A DNA stretch of 40,381 bases from a virus. Every line of letters begins with the position of its first letter. Positions within the stretch are counted from its first letter, which is position 1. Location of the stretch: the IMG/VR virus record IMGVR_UViG_3300023181_000048, positions 1-40,381 of that record. One strand, 5' to 3'. The notes below the pieces were generated by a model that searched no databases, was not told where the DNA came from, and was given only the letters and a program-made list of their open reading frames with translations. Shown here in pieces: positions 21,768 through 30,502 of the stretch. The position numbers and the translations under genes are program-made.

Positions 21768-22153
21768 TTTTTTGCATCCTGCGTCCGCTGGTAGGGCTCC
21801 CACTCATTCATGCCCCACACCACATCGAACAGACGACTGCGATCCCACGAGGACAGGACCCCAAGCAGGGCAGCCCACTGTTCGGCGGACATCTTCACCC
21901 GCTCGTCACCCTCAACGCGGGTCGCGTACTCGACAAGCGATTCTTCAGAAGCGGCGTGGTAGTTGTACTGGAAGGTGCGATCAATCGGCACATCCATCCG
22001 CGGCGGATGCTTCACGGTGATTCGGGACCAAACCGAAGTCGGAACCTCAGTGAACTCGAGAGTCACAACCTCGCCGGCAACAACCACCTCAAGCTGTTCA
22101 ACCTGAGTCTCTTTCGCCTGCGCCTTCGCAAGCAACTCATCAAAGTCAGTCAT
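21743..22153 (-). CDS. Tail assembly chaperone (gpG-like), 136 aa
   Basis: Short form: starts MTDFDELLAKAQAKET, with a strand pair (EQLEVVVAGEVVTLEF), helices and SAEQWAALLGVLSSWDRSRLFDVVWGM; ends SARASK. Position between major tail protein and tape measure is diagnostic. It is preceded by GGAGGAAAC and a long hairpin (22184-22219). Produced in excess over the frameshift product. Confidence 0.85.
   Translation of the reverse strand: MTDFDELLAKAQAKETQVEQLEVVVAGEVVTLEFTEVPTSVWSRITVKHPPRMDVPIDRTFQYNYHAASEESLVEYATRVEGDERVKMSAEQWAALLGVLSSWDRSRLFDVVWGMNEWEPYQRTQDAKKASARASK
21767..21773 (-). other. Programmed -1 frameshift slippery site (A7)
   Basis: Minus strand reads GC-AAAAAAA-GCC; in zero frame the codons are GCA AAA AAA, and both Lys codons can re-pair after a -1 slip (A-AAA-AAA heptamer). 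The new frame stays open for 138 codons. The zero frame stops 21 bases further on. Confidence 0.85.
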
Positions 22154-22183
22154 GTTTCCTCCACCGTTCCACCGGAAGGATGT

Positions 22184-22219
22184 CCGTGCACGCCTGCCGG
22201 TGGAAACAGGCGTGCACGG
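22184..22219. repeat. 13-bp perfect hairpin between tail tube and chaperone genes
   Basis: CCGTGCACGCCTG (22184-22196) pairs with CAGGCGTGCACGG (22207-22219) around a 10-base loop. There is no U run afterwards, so it probably stabilises the abundant tail-tube mRNA or lowers read-through into the chaperones rather than ending transcription fully. Confidence 0.65.
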
Positions 22220-22226
22220 GGTCTGG

Positions 22227-22721
22227 TTACGCTACGAGAACCGCGTCAGTGACAGTCGGTGCGGTCACGTAGAGGGTCTGGCTGATCGTCTGCAGGCCAT
22301 TCGCGGTCGGAGCGTCACGACGCTGCTTGCCGCACACGATCGTCGCCACATCAGCCTTCTGGCCGATCGTCGGGACCACCGAGTTGTCGACGCCGTAACG
22401 CATGTTCAGCGACCAAGCAGTGCCCTCAATGAGGTTCACCTTTGCCGACTTGGTATCCACCGAATCGACGTACTGAACCTCATACACCTCAGTCGACGTA
22501 CCAGGACGCGACAGAACCTGCTTGAGCGTCAGACGCGGGTCATCAACCGAGTTCTCAGTGATGTTCCGGTTGAAACCCGAGGGCGTAAAACCGTACGTGA
22601 GCGGGACAGCAGTACCACCCGTGAGGATGGCAACCGACAGCGCATTCGCGCCAGACGGGACTGCAGTGATGCGGAAGTTTCCATCCGCGGCGATAGACGC
22701 TGGCACATTTTCAAGGGCCAA
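22227..22721 (-). CDS. Major tail protein (tail tube), 164 aa
   Basis: Beta-rich small protein: NFRITAVPSGANALSVAILTGG near the start, then LTLKQVLSRPGTSTEVYEVQYVDS. Position just upstream of the chaperones and downstream of tail-completion genes fits the tube subunit. A TTG start at 22721 has AAGGAG six bases before it; no ATG fits better. Confidence 0.8.
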   Translation of the reverse strand: MALENVPASIAADGNFRITAVPSGANALSVAILTGGTAVPLTYGFTPSGFNRNITENSVDDPRLTLKQVLSRPGTSTEVYEVQYVDSVDTKSAKVNLIEGTAWSLNMRYGVDNSVVPTIGQKADVATIVCGKQRRDAPTANGLQTISQTLYVTAPTVTDAVLVA

Positions 22722-22796
22722 GGGGTTCTCCTTCGTTTGGACCCCGATTGGCCGGGGCGATAACCGTCACAGGGAAGTGGCGGAAGACTTTCGGCA

Positions 22797-22826
22797 CTAA
22801 AAAAGGCACCCGATGTCGGATGCCTT
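22797..22826 (-). terminator. Rho-independent terminator between head and tail genes
   Basis: Minus strand stem GGCATCCG / CGGGTGCC (loop ACAT, one wobble) followed by TTTTTT. It resembles the terminator at 33851-33882. It lies between the 42-aa gene and the major tail protein, so tail genes may have their own promoter or rely on read-through. Confidence 0.8.
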
Positions 22827-22845
22827 GATCTGTGTCCTGGTGGAT

Positions 22846-22974
22846 TTACTTATCAGCCTTCTTCGGCTTCTCTTCAGGCTCTACGAGCTGCCAACCGGCT
22901 TTCTCGTACGCCTCCGCGTTCTTCGGATCGACGTCGACAGTCTCGGTGCCATATGCGCTTCTGAATGTGGGCAT
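22846..22974 (-). CDS. Small protein, 42 aa
   Basis: Start at 22974 with AAAGGTGAG six bases upstream. Reads MPTFRSAYGTETVDVDP, then NAEAYEKAGWQLVEPEE, then a Lys-rich tail KPKKADK. Similar in layout (A-G-W then acidic/Pro then basic tail) to the 50-aa gene at 24665. Probably a small capsid- or tail-linked protein; unknown. Confidence 0.6.
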   Translation of the reverse strand: MPTFRSAYGTETVDVDPKNAEAYEKAGWQLVEPEEKPKKADK

Positions 22975-22990
22975 TAGCTCACCTTTCTGT

Positions 22991-23419
22991 TCAGATTGAT
23001 AACGCTGTCTCACTGCTAAATCCACATTCCGCAACCACATCGAAGAGTGATGGTGTGGCGTCATCATCCCTGTCCACGGGGAGCGGGTTGGAATACCAGA
23101 ATCGGCCGGGGTTCTCGCCCGCGATTACCGGAACTACGCCAAAACCATTGACGATCAAAGCGCCCTTGATCTGCTCATTGACCCATTCGGCCTGATCCTC
23201 AGTAGAGCCGACGCAATGAATCGTCCAACGTGGGTTCTGCTGCAACGCTGGCCCCGTGTGCCTCGTCTGCCGATCCGTACCGTTCTGCGGGTAAAACACC
23301 GCATAGGGCCCGGTTTGTGGTTTGCCGTCTACCAGCGGGACCTTGCCCGGATAGAACTTCGCACCCAACGCAGACGCCGATACAAGGGCAACCAGCGCGG
23401 CAGTATGTTTACGACTCAC
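22991..23419 (-). CDS. Tail terminator protein, 142 aa
   Basis: GTG start overlaps the upstream stop (GTGA). The sequence has the alpha/beta layout of gpU-like terminators: PYAVFYPQNGTDRQTRHTG, WTIHCVGSTEDQAEWVNEQIKGAL, then strands. It caps the tail tube and joins it to the head-completion ring. Call rests mainly on order in the cluster. Confidence 0.7.
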   Translation of the reverse strand: MSRKHTAALVALVSASALGAKFYPGKVPLVDGKPQTGPYAVFYPQNGTDRQTRHTGPALQQNPRWTIHCVGSTEDQAEWVNEQIKGALIVNGFGVVPVIAGENPGRFWYSNPLPVDRDDDATPSLFDVVAECGFSSETALSI

Positions 23420-23814
23420 AATCCCGCCGCCCTCAACGCCTGATCGATCGCAATCTCAATACCGCGCTCGAAATCTTCCTGGTTCTCATTCAGAGACGCC
23501 AGACCGAAACCACGCGGGGCAGTCTTCGGGGTTCCGTACTCTGAGATATTGCCAAGTGCCCCCTGACGACGGCCCTTGTCGAAACCGATCTCAGCGTCAA
23601 CACCAGAGGATGACTCTGAAAGTTCATATGAGAGTGCATAAGGAAGGCCGGGCAGTGTTGCCGAGCCCTTCAATTTGTCGCGCCAGGTGTCGTTCACATT
23701 TCGGGCGTTCACTCCCACAGCCTTAGCCACATTCTTGGAAGCATCCGCAGTCGCCACATCGATGTCGACTGCCAGCTTCGAAATGTCGGAATAGTCAAAA
23801 CTGCTGTCAGCCAT
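23416..23814 (-). CDS. Tail-completion / HK97 gp10-like protein, 132 aa
   Basis: Reads VDIDVATADASKNVAKAVGVNARNVNDTWRDKLKGSA, then a strand pair with ISYEL-like and GFDKGRRQGALGNISEYGTPK, and a C-terminal amphipathic helix. This fits HK97 gp10-type completion proteins, which carry a basic G-x-x-x-Y/E-G-T motif before a helix. TGATG overlap with the upstream gene. Confidence 0.7.
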   Translation of the reverse strand: MADSSFDYSDISKLAVDIDVATADASKNVAKAVGVNARNVNDTWRDKLKGSATLPGLPYALSYELSESSSGVDAEIGFDKGRRQGALGNISEYGTPKTAPRGFGLASLNENQEDFERGIEIAIDQALRAAGL

Positions 23815-24212
23815 CAGGACACCACCTCAACGGGGAAGCGACGGGCGGTCGCATATGTCTGATCGAACAGTCCTGCAATTCGGAACGTCTTACCGATCGC
23901 GCTCACGTTCGTCTGTGATGTCGTGATCTCGGCAATGTCGTTCACGACCACGGGGGTGGACTCTTCAACCGGGAGCGACAACACAACCTGCTGCTCAACC
24001 ACCGTCTGCGACTGGTAGTCCTGCTCCGAAACAGTGCTGGTAATGAACCTCACCTTGCATGGGCCCGAATACACGTCCACAAAGGACGGCTCATACTGAC
24101 CAGTTTCTTCGTTCAACACCGGGGAACCCCCGGCGCGACGGATCACGCAAGTGTCAGTCATCGACGCTTCCGTGAAAGCGCGACCTTTTGCGAGTACCGA
24201 TGCGCGGCTCAC
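23814..24212 (-). CDS. Head-tail stopper (connector), 132 aa
   Basis: GTG start at 24212 forms GTGA with the previous stop. Residues 25-80 carry CVIRRAGGSPVLNEETGQYEPSFV split by turns and GPCKVRFI, the pattern of DUF6093-type head-closure proteins of actinophages. Longer starts at 24227/24245 lie inside the upstream gene. Confidence 0.7.
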   Translation of the reverse strand: MSRASVLAKGRAFTEASMTDTCVIRRAGGSPVLNEETGQYEPSFVDVYSGPCKVRFITSTVSEQDYQSQTVVEQQVVLSLPVEESTPVVVNDIAEITTSQTNVSAIGKTFRIAGLFDQTYATARRFPVEVVS

Positions 24213-24649
24213 GGCAGCGGCACCCATGTAGTGGTGTCCGACCAATAACCGCGGCCACGACCGGCTGCAGTCGTCTTGATGGTGAACGCACCATCCGAGG
24301 TGCTGTCGCCGGCACCGATCAGCGCCAGTTCAGCGTCCGACAAATACAACGAACCGGTGGACAGTGCCGCGTCACGTCGGAACCGATAGTCATCGCCGGC
24401 TTCCTCGAGCACCCCATCGGGGTTGTTCAGAACACGCAACACCATTGCGCATTCGATCTGCACAATCAGTGCAGAGAACACCAGGTTTGCGGGCAACGCA
24501 TCCAGCCGCGTTCCAACGGTGGCGTTACGCGAGTTGATGATGTTCCAGGCATCATCAAGAAGGACACCACCCACCTGCAGTTCCTGAGGGGTGAGGGTGC
24601 GCAATGACCGGTTAGCCAGGTCGTTTTCGGTTGCTGGGTTGGTAGCCAT
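24209..24649 (-). CDS. Head-tail connector, adaptor type (gp15/gp19-like), 146 aa
   Basis: Helical N-terminal two thirds (LTPQELQVGGVLLDDAWNII, NLVFSALIVQIECAMVLRVLNN) with the RRDAALSTGSLYLSDAELALI motif near 95-115. This matches the Gp19/Gp15/Gp42 adaptor family in order of helices. Directly after capsid and a small gene, as expected. Confidence 0.75.
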   Translation of the reverse strand: MATNPATENDLANRSLRTLTPQELQVGGVLLDDAWNIINSRNATVGTRLDALPANLVFSALIVQIECAMVLRVLNNPDGVLEEAGDDYRFRRDAALSTGSLYLSDAELALIGAGDSTSDGAFTIKTTAAGRGRGYWSDTTTWVPLP

Positions 24650-24664
24650 TGCGCACCCTCCGTT

Positions 24665-24817
24665 CTACTCTTTGGTTTTCGCCGGACGGCCCGGGCCGCG
24701 CTTCTCTTCAGCGGGCTTCTCGGTTTCCGTCCAACCTGCGGACTTGTACTGCTCAACGAGCGCGTCAGGAATCTCGACAACTCCCGGCGTGCCCTGAGCG
24801 CTCATCAGGACGCCCAT
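24665..24817 (-). CDS. Small protein after capsid gene, 50 aa
   Basis: Starts MGVLMSAQGTPGVVEIP, then ALVEQYKSAGW and a basic tail with a GPGRPAK motif resembling an AT hook. No strong ribosome site for either possible start (24817 or 24805). It may coat, pin or decorate the capsid as do small genes in this slot; unproven. Confidence 0.6.
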   Translation of the reverse strand: MGVLMSAQGTPGVVEIPDALVEQYKSAGWTETEKPAEEKRGPGRPAKTKE

Positions 24818-24822
24818 GACGG

Positions 24823-25716
24823 TTACGCCTGGACCGCGTTGGAGAGGCGCACGAAGTGGGCGATGTCGCGGATGCGGAACCCAACCTCGAACTCAGCGCG
24901 GACAGCGAACATGTTCCGCTCCCACAGGTTCAGGACCGTGCCACCATCGGTGACCGATGCCTGCTCGCTGATGGAAAGGCTGATGTTCTCAACGACACCA
25001 ACATGCGCTGACGTCCAGTCGCCGGCGAAACCGAGCTGGTTGTCGGTTCCTGCAGTCGCGCCGTTGTAGTCGGCCAGGTACACGCCCTGAGTTGCGAACA
25101 CCGGCGCACCGAGCAGCGCGGGAACGGCACCATCGGTCTGCACGTTGTTGATGAACAGCGGGCGACCGGTGGTGTCTGCGGAACCCAGAAGGATGCCGCG
25201 ACCCTGGGGGGACAGCGCCCAACCGTTCAGGTTGCCGCCGCCGACCGCGATGGCCTGGTCGGCCGCAACAAGACCGTTGTAGGTCTTGCCCGCGATGCCA
25301 ACCGTTGCCGCACCCGCGAGAGTGTCGAAGTTGCTACCGGGGACAGCATCACTGCCGAACACGGTCGCGTCGAGCTTCTTCGCCAGCGCCTGCGGAAGCT
25401 TGCGGACGATCTCGTTGTAGAGAGCCGCCTTGTCCCGCTTGAACTGGTTCGAGAACGGCACGATGACCGCCGCGGTGTACGGGGTCATCAGCTTCGAGCT
25501 GAACGTGGGGCGTGAGAGCGGCTTGATCGCCGTTTCTCCAACCCAGTTCGCGGTCGGCTCACCAGTGATGATGTCGACCGAAAGGCCGGAGCCGGGAAGG
25601 TTGACACGGTTCGCGAGCTGAAGAACTGCGGAGGCGTAGTCAGCCTTCGACCAAATCTCCTGAGACTGTTCCGGGGTCAGTGTGATCCCGGTGGTAGAGC
25701 GACTTACGTCGACCAT
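24823..25716 (-). CDS. Major capsid protein, 297 aa
   Basis: Strong ribosome site (GAAAGGGGAAC) and position between scaffold and connectors. HK97-like features: a long helix region after ITLTPEQSQEIW, an E-loop-like SSKLMTPYTAAVIVPFSNQFKRDK segment, and a C-terminal RAEFEVGFRIRDIAHFVRL strand/helix unit common in actinophage capsids. The shell is expected to mature after scaffold removal. Confidence 0.9.
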   Translation of the reverse strand: MVDVSRSTTGITLTPEQSQEIWSKADYASAVLQLANRVNLPGSGLSVDIITGEPTANWVGETAIKPLSRPTFSSKLMTPYTAAVIVPFSNQFKRDKAALYNEIVRKLPQALAKKLDATVFGSDAVPGSNFDTLAGAATVGIAGKTYNGLVAADQAIAVGGGNLNGWALSPQGRGILLGSADTTGRPLFINNVQTDGAVPALLGAPVFATQGVYLADYNGATAGTDNQLGFAGDWTSAHVGVVENISLSISEQASVTDGGTVLNLWERNMFAVRAEFEVGFRIRDIAHFVRLSNAVQA

Positions 25717-25736
25717 GATTGTTCCCCTTTCAAGGG

Positions 25737-26225
25737 CTAAAAGTCACCGAGCTGTTCAGCGAACGCTGCGGCGTTAGAGGTGATGCCCGTCTTGCCCTTC
25801 GGCCCCTGTGACGGGTCAGCCTTGGGGAACGGGGACTGCGGTGTGTCGCCCGGAATGAGTTCCTTCAGCGAGGCCGCGTCCGTCTTGAACGTGTCCTCAT
25901 CTGTTCCCTGCAGGCGGGCAATCAGATTCGCGGGAAGCCCTTCCGCAATACCGACGTTCAGTTTCGTGATCGTGAGATCCTTCGACTGCACATCGGTGCT
26001 GAGGGTGGCATTCTCGGCCTCGAGCGTCTTGATGCGCTCGTTGGCTTTGTCGAGATCCGATTTGTCTGCGTCTTCGATCGCTTTCAACTGCGCGGCGAGG
26101 TCTTTGTTGGCCTTTTCCGCTTCGTTGGCGCGCTTCCGCTCGGCAGCAAGTGCCGCTTTGCCTGCATCTCCCAGTGCGTCCGAATCGCTCGGGTTGCCGG
26201 GGGTGGGGTTGTCATTTTCGGGCAT
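25737..26225 (-). CDS. Scaffolding protein, 162 aa
   Basis: Start at 26225 has TTGGAG upstream. Acidic, Pro/Asn-rich N-terminus, then a long coiled coil (about 30-90) and a C-terminal part with Pro/Lys and NAAAFAEQLGDF. This is the classic scaffold layout (helical rod, capsid-binding C-terminus), placed immediately before the capsid gene. Confidence 0.8.
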   Translation of the reverse strand: MPENDNPTPGNPSDSDALGDAGKAALAAERKRANEAEKANKDLAAQLKAIEDADKSDLDKANERIKTLEAENATLSTDVQSKDLTITKLNVGIAEGLPANLIARLQGTDEDTFKTDAASLKELIPGDTPQSPFPKADPSQGPKGKTGITSNAAAFAEQLGDF

Positions 26226-26294
26226 TGGGTTTGTCTCCAAAATCGCTCTGGATGAAACCGCCAAACATCGCGTAGGGCGGGGGTCTGTGTCGGC

Positions 26295-27461
26295 TTAGCC
26301 GAGGTAGAAGTTGCTGAACTTCCGGGTTGCGCGGTCGACCAAGATGCGATCGGCGCGTTCCTGCGCGATCCGCTCTGTAGCGGACAGCCGCGGGGTAGTC
26401 ATGTAGCCGGCGTCTCGGAGGAACGCCTGCCGTAGCGCCAGGTCGTTTCCCGCTATTTCGTTGATGCTTTCGGGCATCAGACGCACGCGGGTGGTTGACG
26501 TGTAGCGGGAGCCAGAAAGCCTGGTGACTGCCGATTGGCGTTGGTTTCGACCGAAAGTACCGCGAACCGTGGTGCCCTCGGTGGTCGTGTAGACCTGCAC
26601 GGGGCTTCCGTCAGGGCGGCGACCAATCGTGGTCTTCACGAAATGGCCCCGCGGGTCACCGGGACGACTCTTGCCGCCGATCGCGGAAGAATACCCGACA
26701 CCCTTCGCTCCACGGCGAGCAGAAACAACCTTCTGCAACTCAGCACCGTCACGGATCGACTGCGCACCCGCCTTCGTGAACACCCGATCCTGCTCAGCAT
26801 CGCTCAACGAGTCGAAGTATTCCTCTGGGGAAGAATGGAACCCCTTCGGAGCGGCAGCCTCACCATCCATCACAGGAGCGGTCGTGCACTTGCACGCCGG
26901 GTGACGTTTGAACGCCCTCTCATAGCTGGAGATGCCCGCAAGAATCGCACACCGAGAGCACGCACCAGGCGACACAACCCGCACATAACGGGTGTAAGAA
27001 CGCCCAGTAGCTGCGGTGATGTCCGAAGCGCGGCCAAGATCAGAAATGACCGTCTTCATGATCGCGGCAAGGTACGTTGCGCCGGCCTCGAGGGATTGGG
27101 CGCGGCCCAACCCTGCACCGACGGCCTGTTTCGTGGTCGTCACAGCGCCGAAAAGGACCCCCTCCACATCACGACCTGCACCATCAACACCCGCGAACGC
27201 TTCCGGGATTATTTGCGAGCTCGTGGCGTCGAAGTCGTACGACTTGGCAAACTGTGCCGTGTACGAATCCGCACCTCGAGCCGATGCAAGCTGCGCACCA
27301 GCCGTCTGCCCGACAATCTGAGGTGCCAGAGCAGCCCATGAACCGTCCAGGTCGTCGTAGTCGACCTGCGACCACGCCCTGAGCGCCCTCGTAGTGGCAA
27401 GCGCGTTGATCTCAATGAGGCGACGTTGACGTGCGTCCGCGAGATCCGCTGGGGAAACCAT
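26295..27461 (-). CDS. MuF-like head morphogenesis protein, 388 aa
   Basis: Starts TAATG with the portal stop. The helical N-terminal region (1-190) leads to the MuF/VG15 cysteine motif: SPGACSRCAILAG with RHPACKCT at about 171-200. The C-terminal 180 residues contain basic G-R-P and Arg stretches. Such proteins sit with portal and terminase and enter the head, sometimes carrying an ejected or enzymatic domain; no such enzyme is recognised here. Confidence 0.8.
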   Translation of the reverse strand: MVSPADLADARQRRLIEINALATTRALRAWSQVDYDDLDGSWAALAPQIVGQTAGAQLASARGADSYTAQFAKSYDFDATSSQIIPEAFAGVDGAGRDVEGVLFGAVTTTKQAVGAGLGRAQSLEAGATYLAAIMKTVISDLGRASDITAATGRSYTRYVRVVSPGACSRCAILAGISSYERAFKRHPACKCTTAPVMDGEAAAPKGFHSSPEEYFDSLSDAEQDRVFTKAGAQSIRDGAELQKVVSARRGAKGVGYSSAIGGKSRPGDPRGHFVKTTIGRRPDGSPVQVYTTTEGTTVRGTFGRNQRQSAVTRLSGSRYTSTTRVRLMPESINEIAGNDLALRQAFLRDAGYMTTPRLSATERIAQERADRILVDRATRKFSNFYLG

Positions 27462-28825
27462 TAGACCGCCTCAGTTGCCGCCTGCACTCCAAAACCAACA
27501 GCAGCATCAGAATCAGCAGCACGCCGATCCTTCATCTGCTCAATAGCGGCCGGAGTCTCCCCCAACCGCTCCTGCGCCGTCTCCCAATCGATCAAACCGA
27601 CCTGGAAACGCTTCACAACCGCATCAGTCATCTGAGCCACAGTCGGAGTGCCCGCATCTCGCCAAATCGCTTCAAGCTGGCGAGCATCGGTATCCCAAAC
27701 GCCGTCACGGAACCGCATCACCAGACGCTGAACCGACTCCCACGAATGACCGAAACCGACCTGCTTGCGCTCGGCGTTTTTGATCAACCGTGTCTCACCT
27801 GCACGCTGCCCATCAGCAGACGGCGGGTTCTGAGTGTTCAAACCGAAATACTCCACCGGAAGCGCTGTGACGCCAGAAGCGAGACGGGCGTACATGTTCA
27901 CGATGTTCTCGAAGTTCGACAGATCTGCAGCGTCGAACTGGAACGTTTTAGCGTCCTTGTTCGCCATCGCCCAAACGGAACCGAAATATGCCTGCCAAGC
28001 CGACAGCGGCTGCCCGTCCGCACCGATGAAATCACCTTTGGTAGCGCCAAGAACGCCCCTCTGGGGGGCTGCCATCGTCTCCTGCGCCAACTGCGCGTTC
28101 GTGACCGCCCGAGACGCTGAATTGGCGATCGGGATAATGTCCGACATCTCCGAGACACCCTCCATGATCGACCCCTTACGGCGAGTGGCACGGTTGCGAT
28201 TCACCATCACCACAACCGGAGCAGTGCCCAGGTTGTGAACGTCAGGCTCGAACTCGTTTTCCCACTTGCCGTTATTCAGACGAAGCCACAGGGTGCGGTT
28301 CGGGAAATAGAGGGTGATGCGCTGATCCGGCGAAAGACCATCCACTCCGCCCGGATCGTACGACCGCAAAGCGGCAATGACCCGATGCGTCCGCGGGTCA
28401 CGAATCGCAACCATCTCCATAGGAGACTCGACCGTGATCAGCGGGAATCGACGATCCTGCTCATTCGTCCCGACACAGATATACGACCGCTCAAGAGCCA
28501 GAGCATCCGTGTGGGCAAACGTCTGCCGCTCATCCATGTTGTTGTACTGCCAAACCTCCCACAAGGAAGCATCAGCAGACTTACCCGGAAGCCGGAACCC
28601 CTGCACATCCAACCGTCGCTCCACAGAATCGACCGTCGTCCGCGGCCACCCGAGAATGACGGCGAAATCCTTGAGTTCGTCAGGGATCGAAAGCCCCAAC
28701 TGCTCAAGCTTCTGCTCGCCCTCGTAATAGTCATTCAAGGTCGAGGTGCGAGCCCGCGAACGATCCAGGGTCGCTTTCAAATTAGTCAGCAGCGACCGCT
28801 CGGTCACACTGAGATTGATACTCAT
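27461..28825 (-). CDS. Portal protein, 454 aa
   Basis: Start at 28825 (MSINLSVTER) chosen: GGA seven bases upstream. A TTG at 28858 overlapping the TerL stop is the alternative. SPP1-gp6-like portal features: LNDYYEGEQKLEQLG near the start, GWPRTTVDSVERRLDVQGFRLP, GVSEMSDIIPIANSASRAVTNAQLA for the stem/wing, and a long C-terminal crown region. Twelve copies form the DNA channel and dock the terminase. Confidence 0.9.
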   Translation of the reverse strand: MSINLSVTERSLLTNLKATLDRSRARTSTLNDYYEGEQKLEQLGLSIPDELKDFAVILGWPRTTVDSVERRLDVQGFRLPGKSADASLWEVWQYNNMDERQTFAHTDALALERSYICVGTNEQDRRFPLITVESPMEMVAIRDPRTHRVIAALRSYDPGGVDGLSPDQRITLYFPNRTLWLRLNNGKWENEFEPDVHNLGTAPVVVMVNRNRATRRKGSIMEGVSEMSDIIPIANSASRAVTNAQLAQETMAAPQRGVLGATKGDFIGADGQPLSAWQAYFGSVWAMANKDAKTFQFDAADLSNFENIVNMYARLASGVTALPVEYFGLNTQNPPSADGQRAGETRLIKNAERKQVGFGHSWESVQRLVMRFRDGVWDTDARQLEAIWRDAGTPTVAQMTDAVVKRFQVGLIDWETAQERLGETPAAIEQMKDRRAADSDAAVGFGVQAATEAV

Positions 28826-28854
28826 GGAGATGTCCAACGGATCTCCAATCAAGA

Positions 28855-30279
28855 TCAACGAAAAACGAGAACGGTATTGTCTTCAGGCTCAACAGGAGCC
28901 AAATTCCGGGAAAACGCATACGTAGCCAATGTGACCGCAACAAGAGGTGTGATATCCGTCGTATCGCGGCGATGCCAACCCCACAGGCCAGAATCACCAA
29001 GCGGACGCTTACGAGCCGACTCAAGAGCCGCAGTCAAACCCGACTGCTCCTTGAACCGGAGCCGGTCATCATCAACCAACGTCTTGAACTGCCCACACGC
29101 CTGCCCGTACTGAGTCATCGACACAACATCGATCTCAACGCCACGCTCAGAAAACGCCGGCAACAACGAACCAGCCGGGCCGATCGCATCCAACGTCACC
29201 GACAACGGCGACCACTTAGCAACCAACTCCTCAACACGGTCAACAACCCAGCCGGTGCCGCGCTTACGCTCAACCACCTCAGTGTGAACAAGACCATCAG
29301 CACGACGACCCGCCACCGCAATCGACGTAAACGACGAATCCGGGTTCACATCAATAGCGAAAGCAACCGGATCAAGCGGAGACGACAACGCATCAGCACG
29401 CCGCTCCCACACATCCATGTCGATGACCGTCGCGCCCTGCGACTCATCCACAATCCCGAGACGTTCACGAGCAAACGCAACCTCCGACAGCGCCGAACGT
29501 TCCTTCTCGATGAAGTCAATGTGAATACGCCCAGCCTCAGTGCCAGGGTTCGCATCACGCCACGCCTTGTGATCATCAAGATCAGCCTTCGGATCAGCGC
29601 TGTACTCGATGTAACAGAGGTTCTTGTCGCCACCCTCACGACCGCGCTTCATAACCGACTTCAACACAATCGACTTATCAAGCGCCGCCGACGACGTATA
29701 CAGAAGCTGCGGATTCGGGCGAGCAGACATCGTGGGCAATGACGCCGCGATCGTCTCCTCCGGCAGATCATACGCCTCGTCGTAAATCAGACGATCACAC
29801 GAAAACCCACGACCCGAGTTACCCGACCTTGCCAGAAACCGGAGACGCTGACCCGTCTTCAACTCGATGCCCTCATTGCCGGCACCAGTCAAAATCCCGT
29901 TCGAACGACCATCGTTCTTCAACTGGTCAAACAACTCAGGAGTGTTCTCGATCAGGCTGCGGATACGCCGAAACGCTTCCTGCGCAGTTTTGAACTCATG
30001 CGCCGTATGAATAATGAGCTGCTCGCCAAACAGGAACAAACCAGCCAACTCGATGCACTCAAGAACACTGTTCTTCCCGTTCTGGCGGGGCAAAATCAGA
30101 GCCGCCTCAAACGACGACCACTGACCACTCGGCTTCTCAGCCAAAATGTCCATCACAGCCTCACGCTGCCAACGATCCAAAATCAGACCAGCAGACGCCG
30201 CCAACTCAATCGCCTCAACACCAGACGAAAAACTGTACTTCGGAACACTACGAACTCTTGGCAGAACGAGACTCGGCAC
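28855..30279 (-). CDS. Terminase large subunit, 474 aa
   Basis: ATPase motor: Walker A-like LPRQNGKN (63-70), Walker B LIYDEA (164-169), coupling motif YTSSA (194-198). Nuclease: first catalytic Asp310 in FAIDVNPD, with a later D near residue 364. GTG start has GGGAGAA upstream and overlaps TerS by 32 bases. With HNH genes upstream it fits the HK97/lambda-style cos packaging group (established association; end type here not shown). Confidence 0.95.
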   Translation of the reverse strand: MPSLVLPRVRSVPKYSFSSGVEAIELAASAGLILDRWQREAVMDILAEKPSGQWSSFEAALILPRQNGKNSVLECIELAGLFLFGEQLIIHTAHEFKTAQEAFRRIRSLIENTPELFDQLKNDGRSNGILTGAGNEGIELKTGQRLRFLARSGNSGRGFSCDRLIYDEAYDLPEETIAASLPTMSARPNPQLLYTSSAALDKSIVLKSVMKRGREGGDKNLCYIEYSADPKADLDDHKAWRDANPGTEAGRIHIDFIEKERSALSEVAFARERLGIVDESQGATVIDMDVWERRADALSSPLDPVAFAIDVNPDSSFTSIAVAGRRADGLVHTEVVERKRGTGWVVDRVEELVAKWSPLSVTLDAIGPAGSLLPAFSERGVEIDVVSMTQYGQACGQFKTLVDDDRLRFKEQSGLTAALESARKRPLGDSGLWGWHRRDTTDITPLVAVTLATYAFSRNLAPVEPEDNTVLVFR

Positions 30280-30502
30280 GACGCTTCTCCCGCTGACTCT
30301 TCAAATCATCACTAACCACAGCAGCAGGCTTCACAACAGCCTTAGAACCAACCGAAGCCATCAACGCACGCAACTCCGAAGCCATCGACGCATTCGCCTT
30401 CTCATCAATCGCCTCCGCCAAAGCAAGAGCAACCGAGCGCTGCCAACCCTGAACCTCAAGACGGTCCAACTCGGTCGTCACATCATCAAAAACGGCCACC
30501 AT
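30248..30502 (-). CDS. Terminase small subunit-like protein, 84 aa
   Basis: Start at 30502 (MVAVFDDV). Helical, with VTTELDRLEVQGWQRSVALALAEAIDE and a strongly basic C-terminus (SQREKRRAESRSAKSS). Position before TerL and charge pattern fit a DNA-recognising small terminase; shorter than most. The alternative is an unrelated small gene. Confidence 0.6.
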   Translation of the reverse strand: MVAVFDDVTTELDRLEVQGWQRSVALALAEAIDEKANASMASELRALMASVGSKAVVKPAAVVSDDLKSQREKRRAESRSAKSS

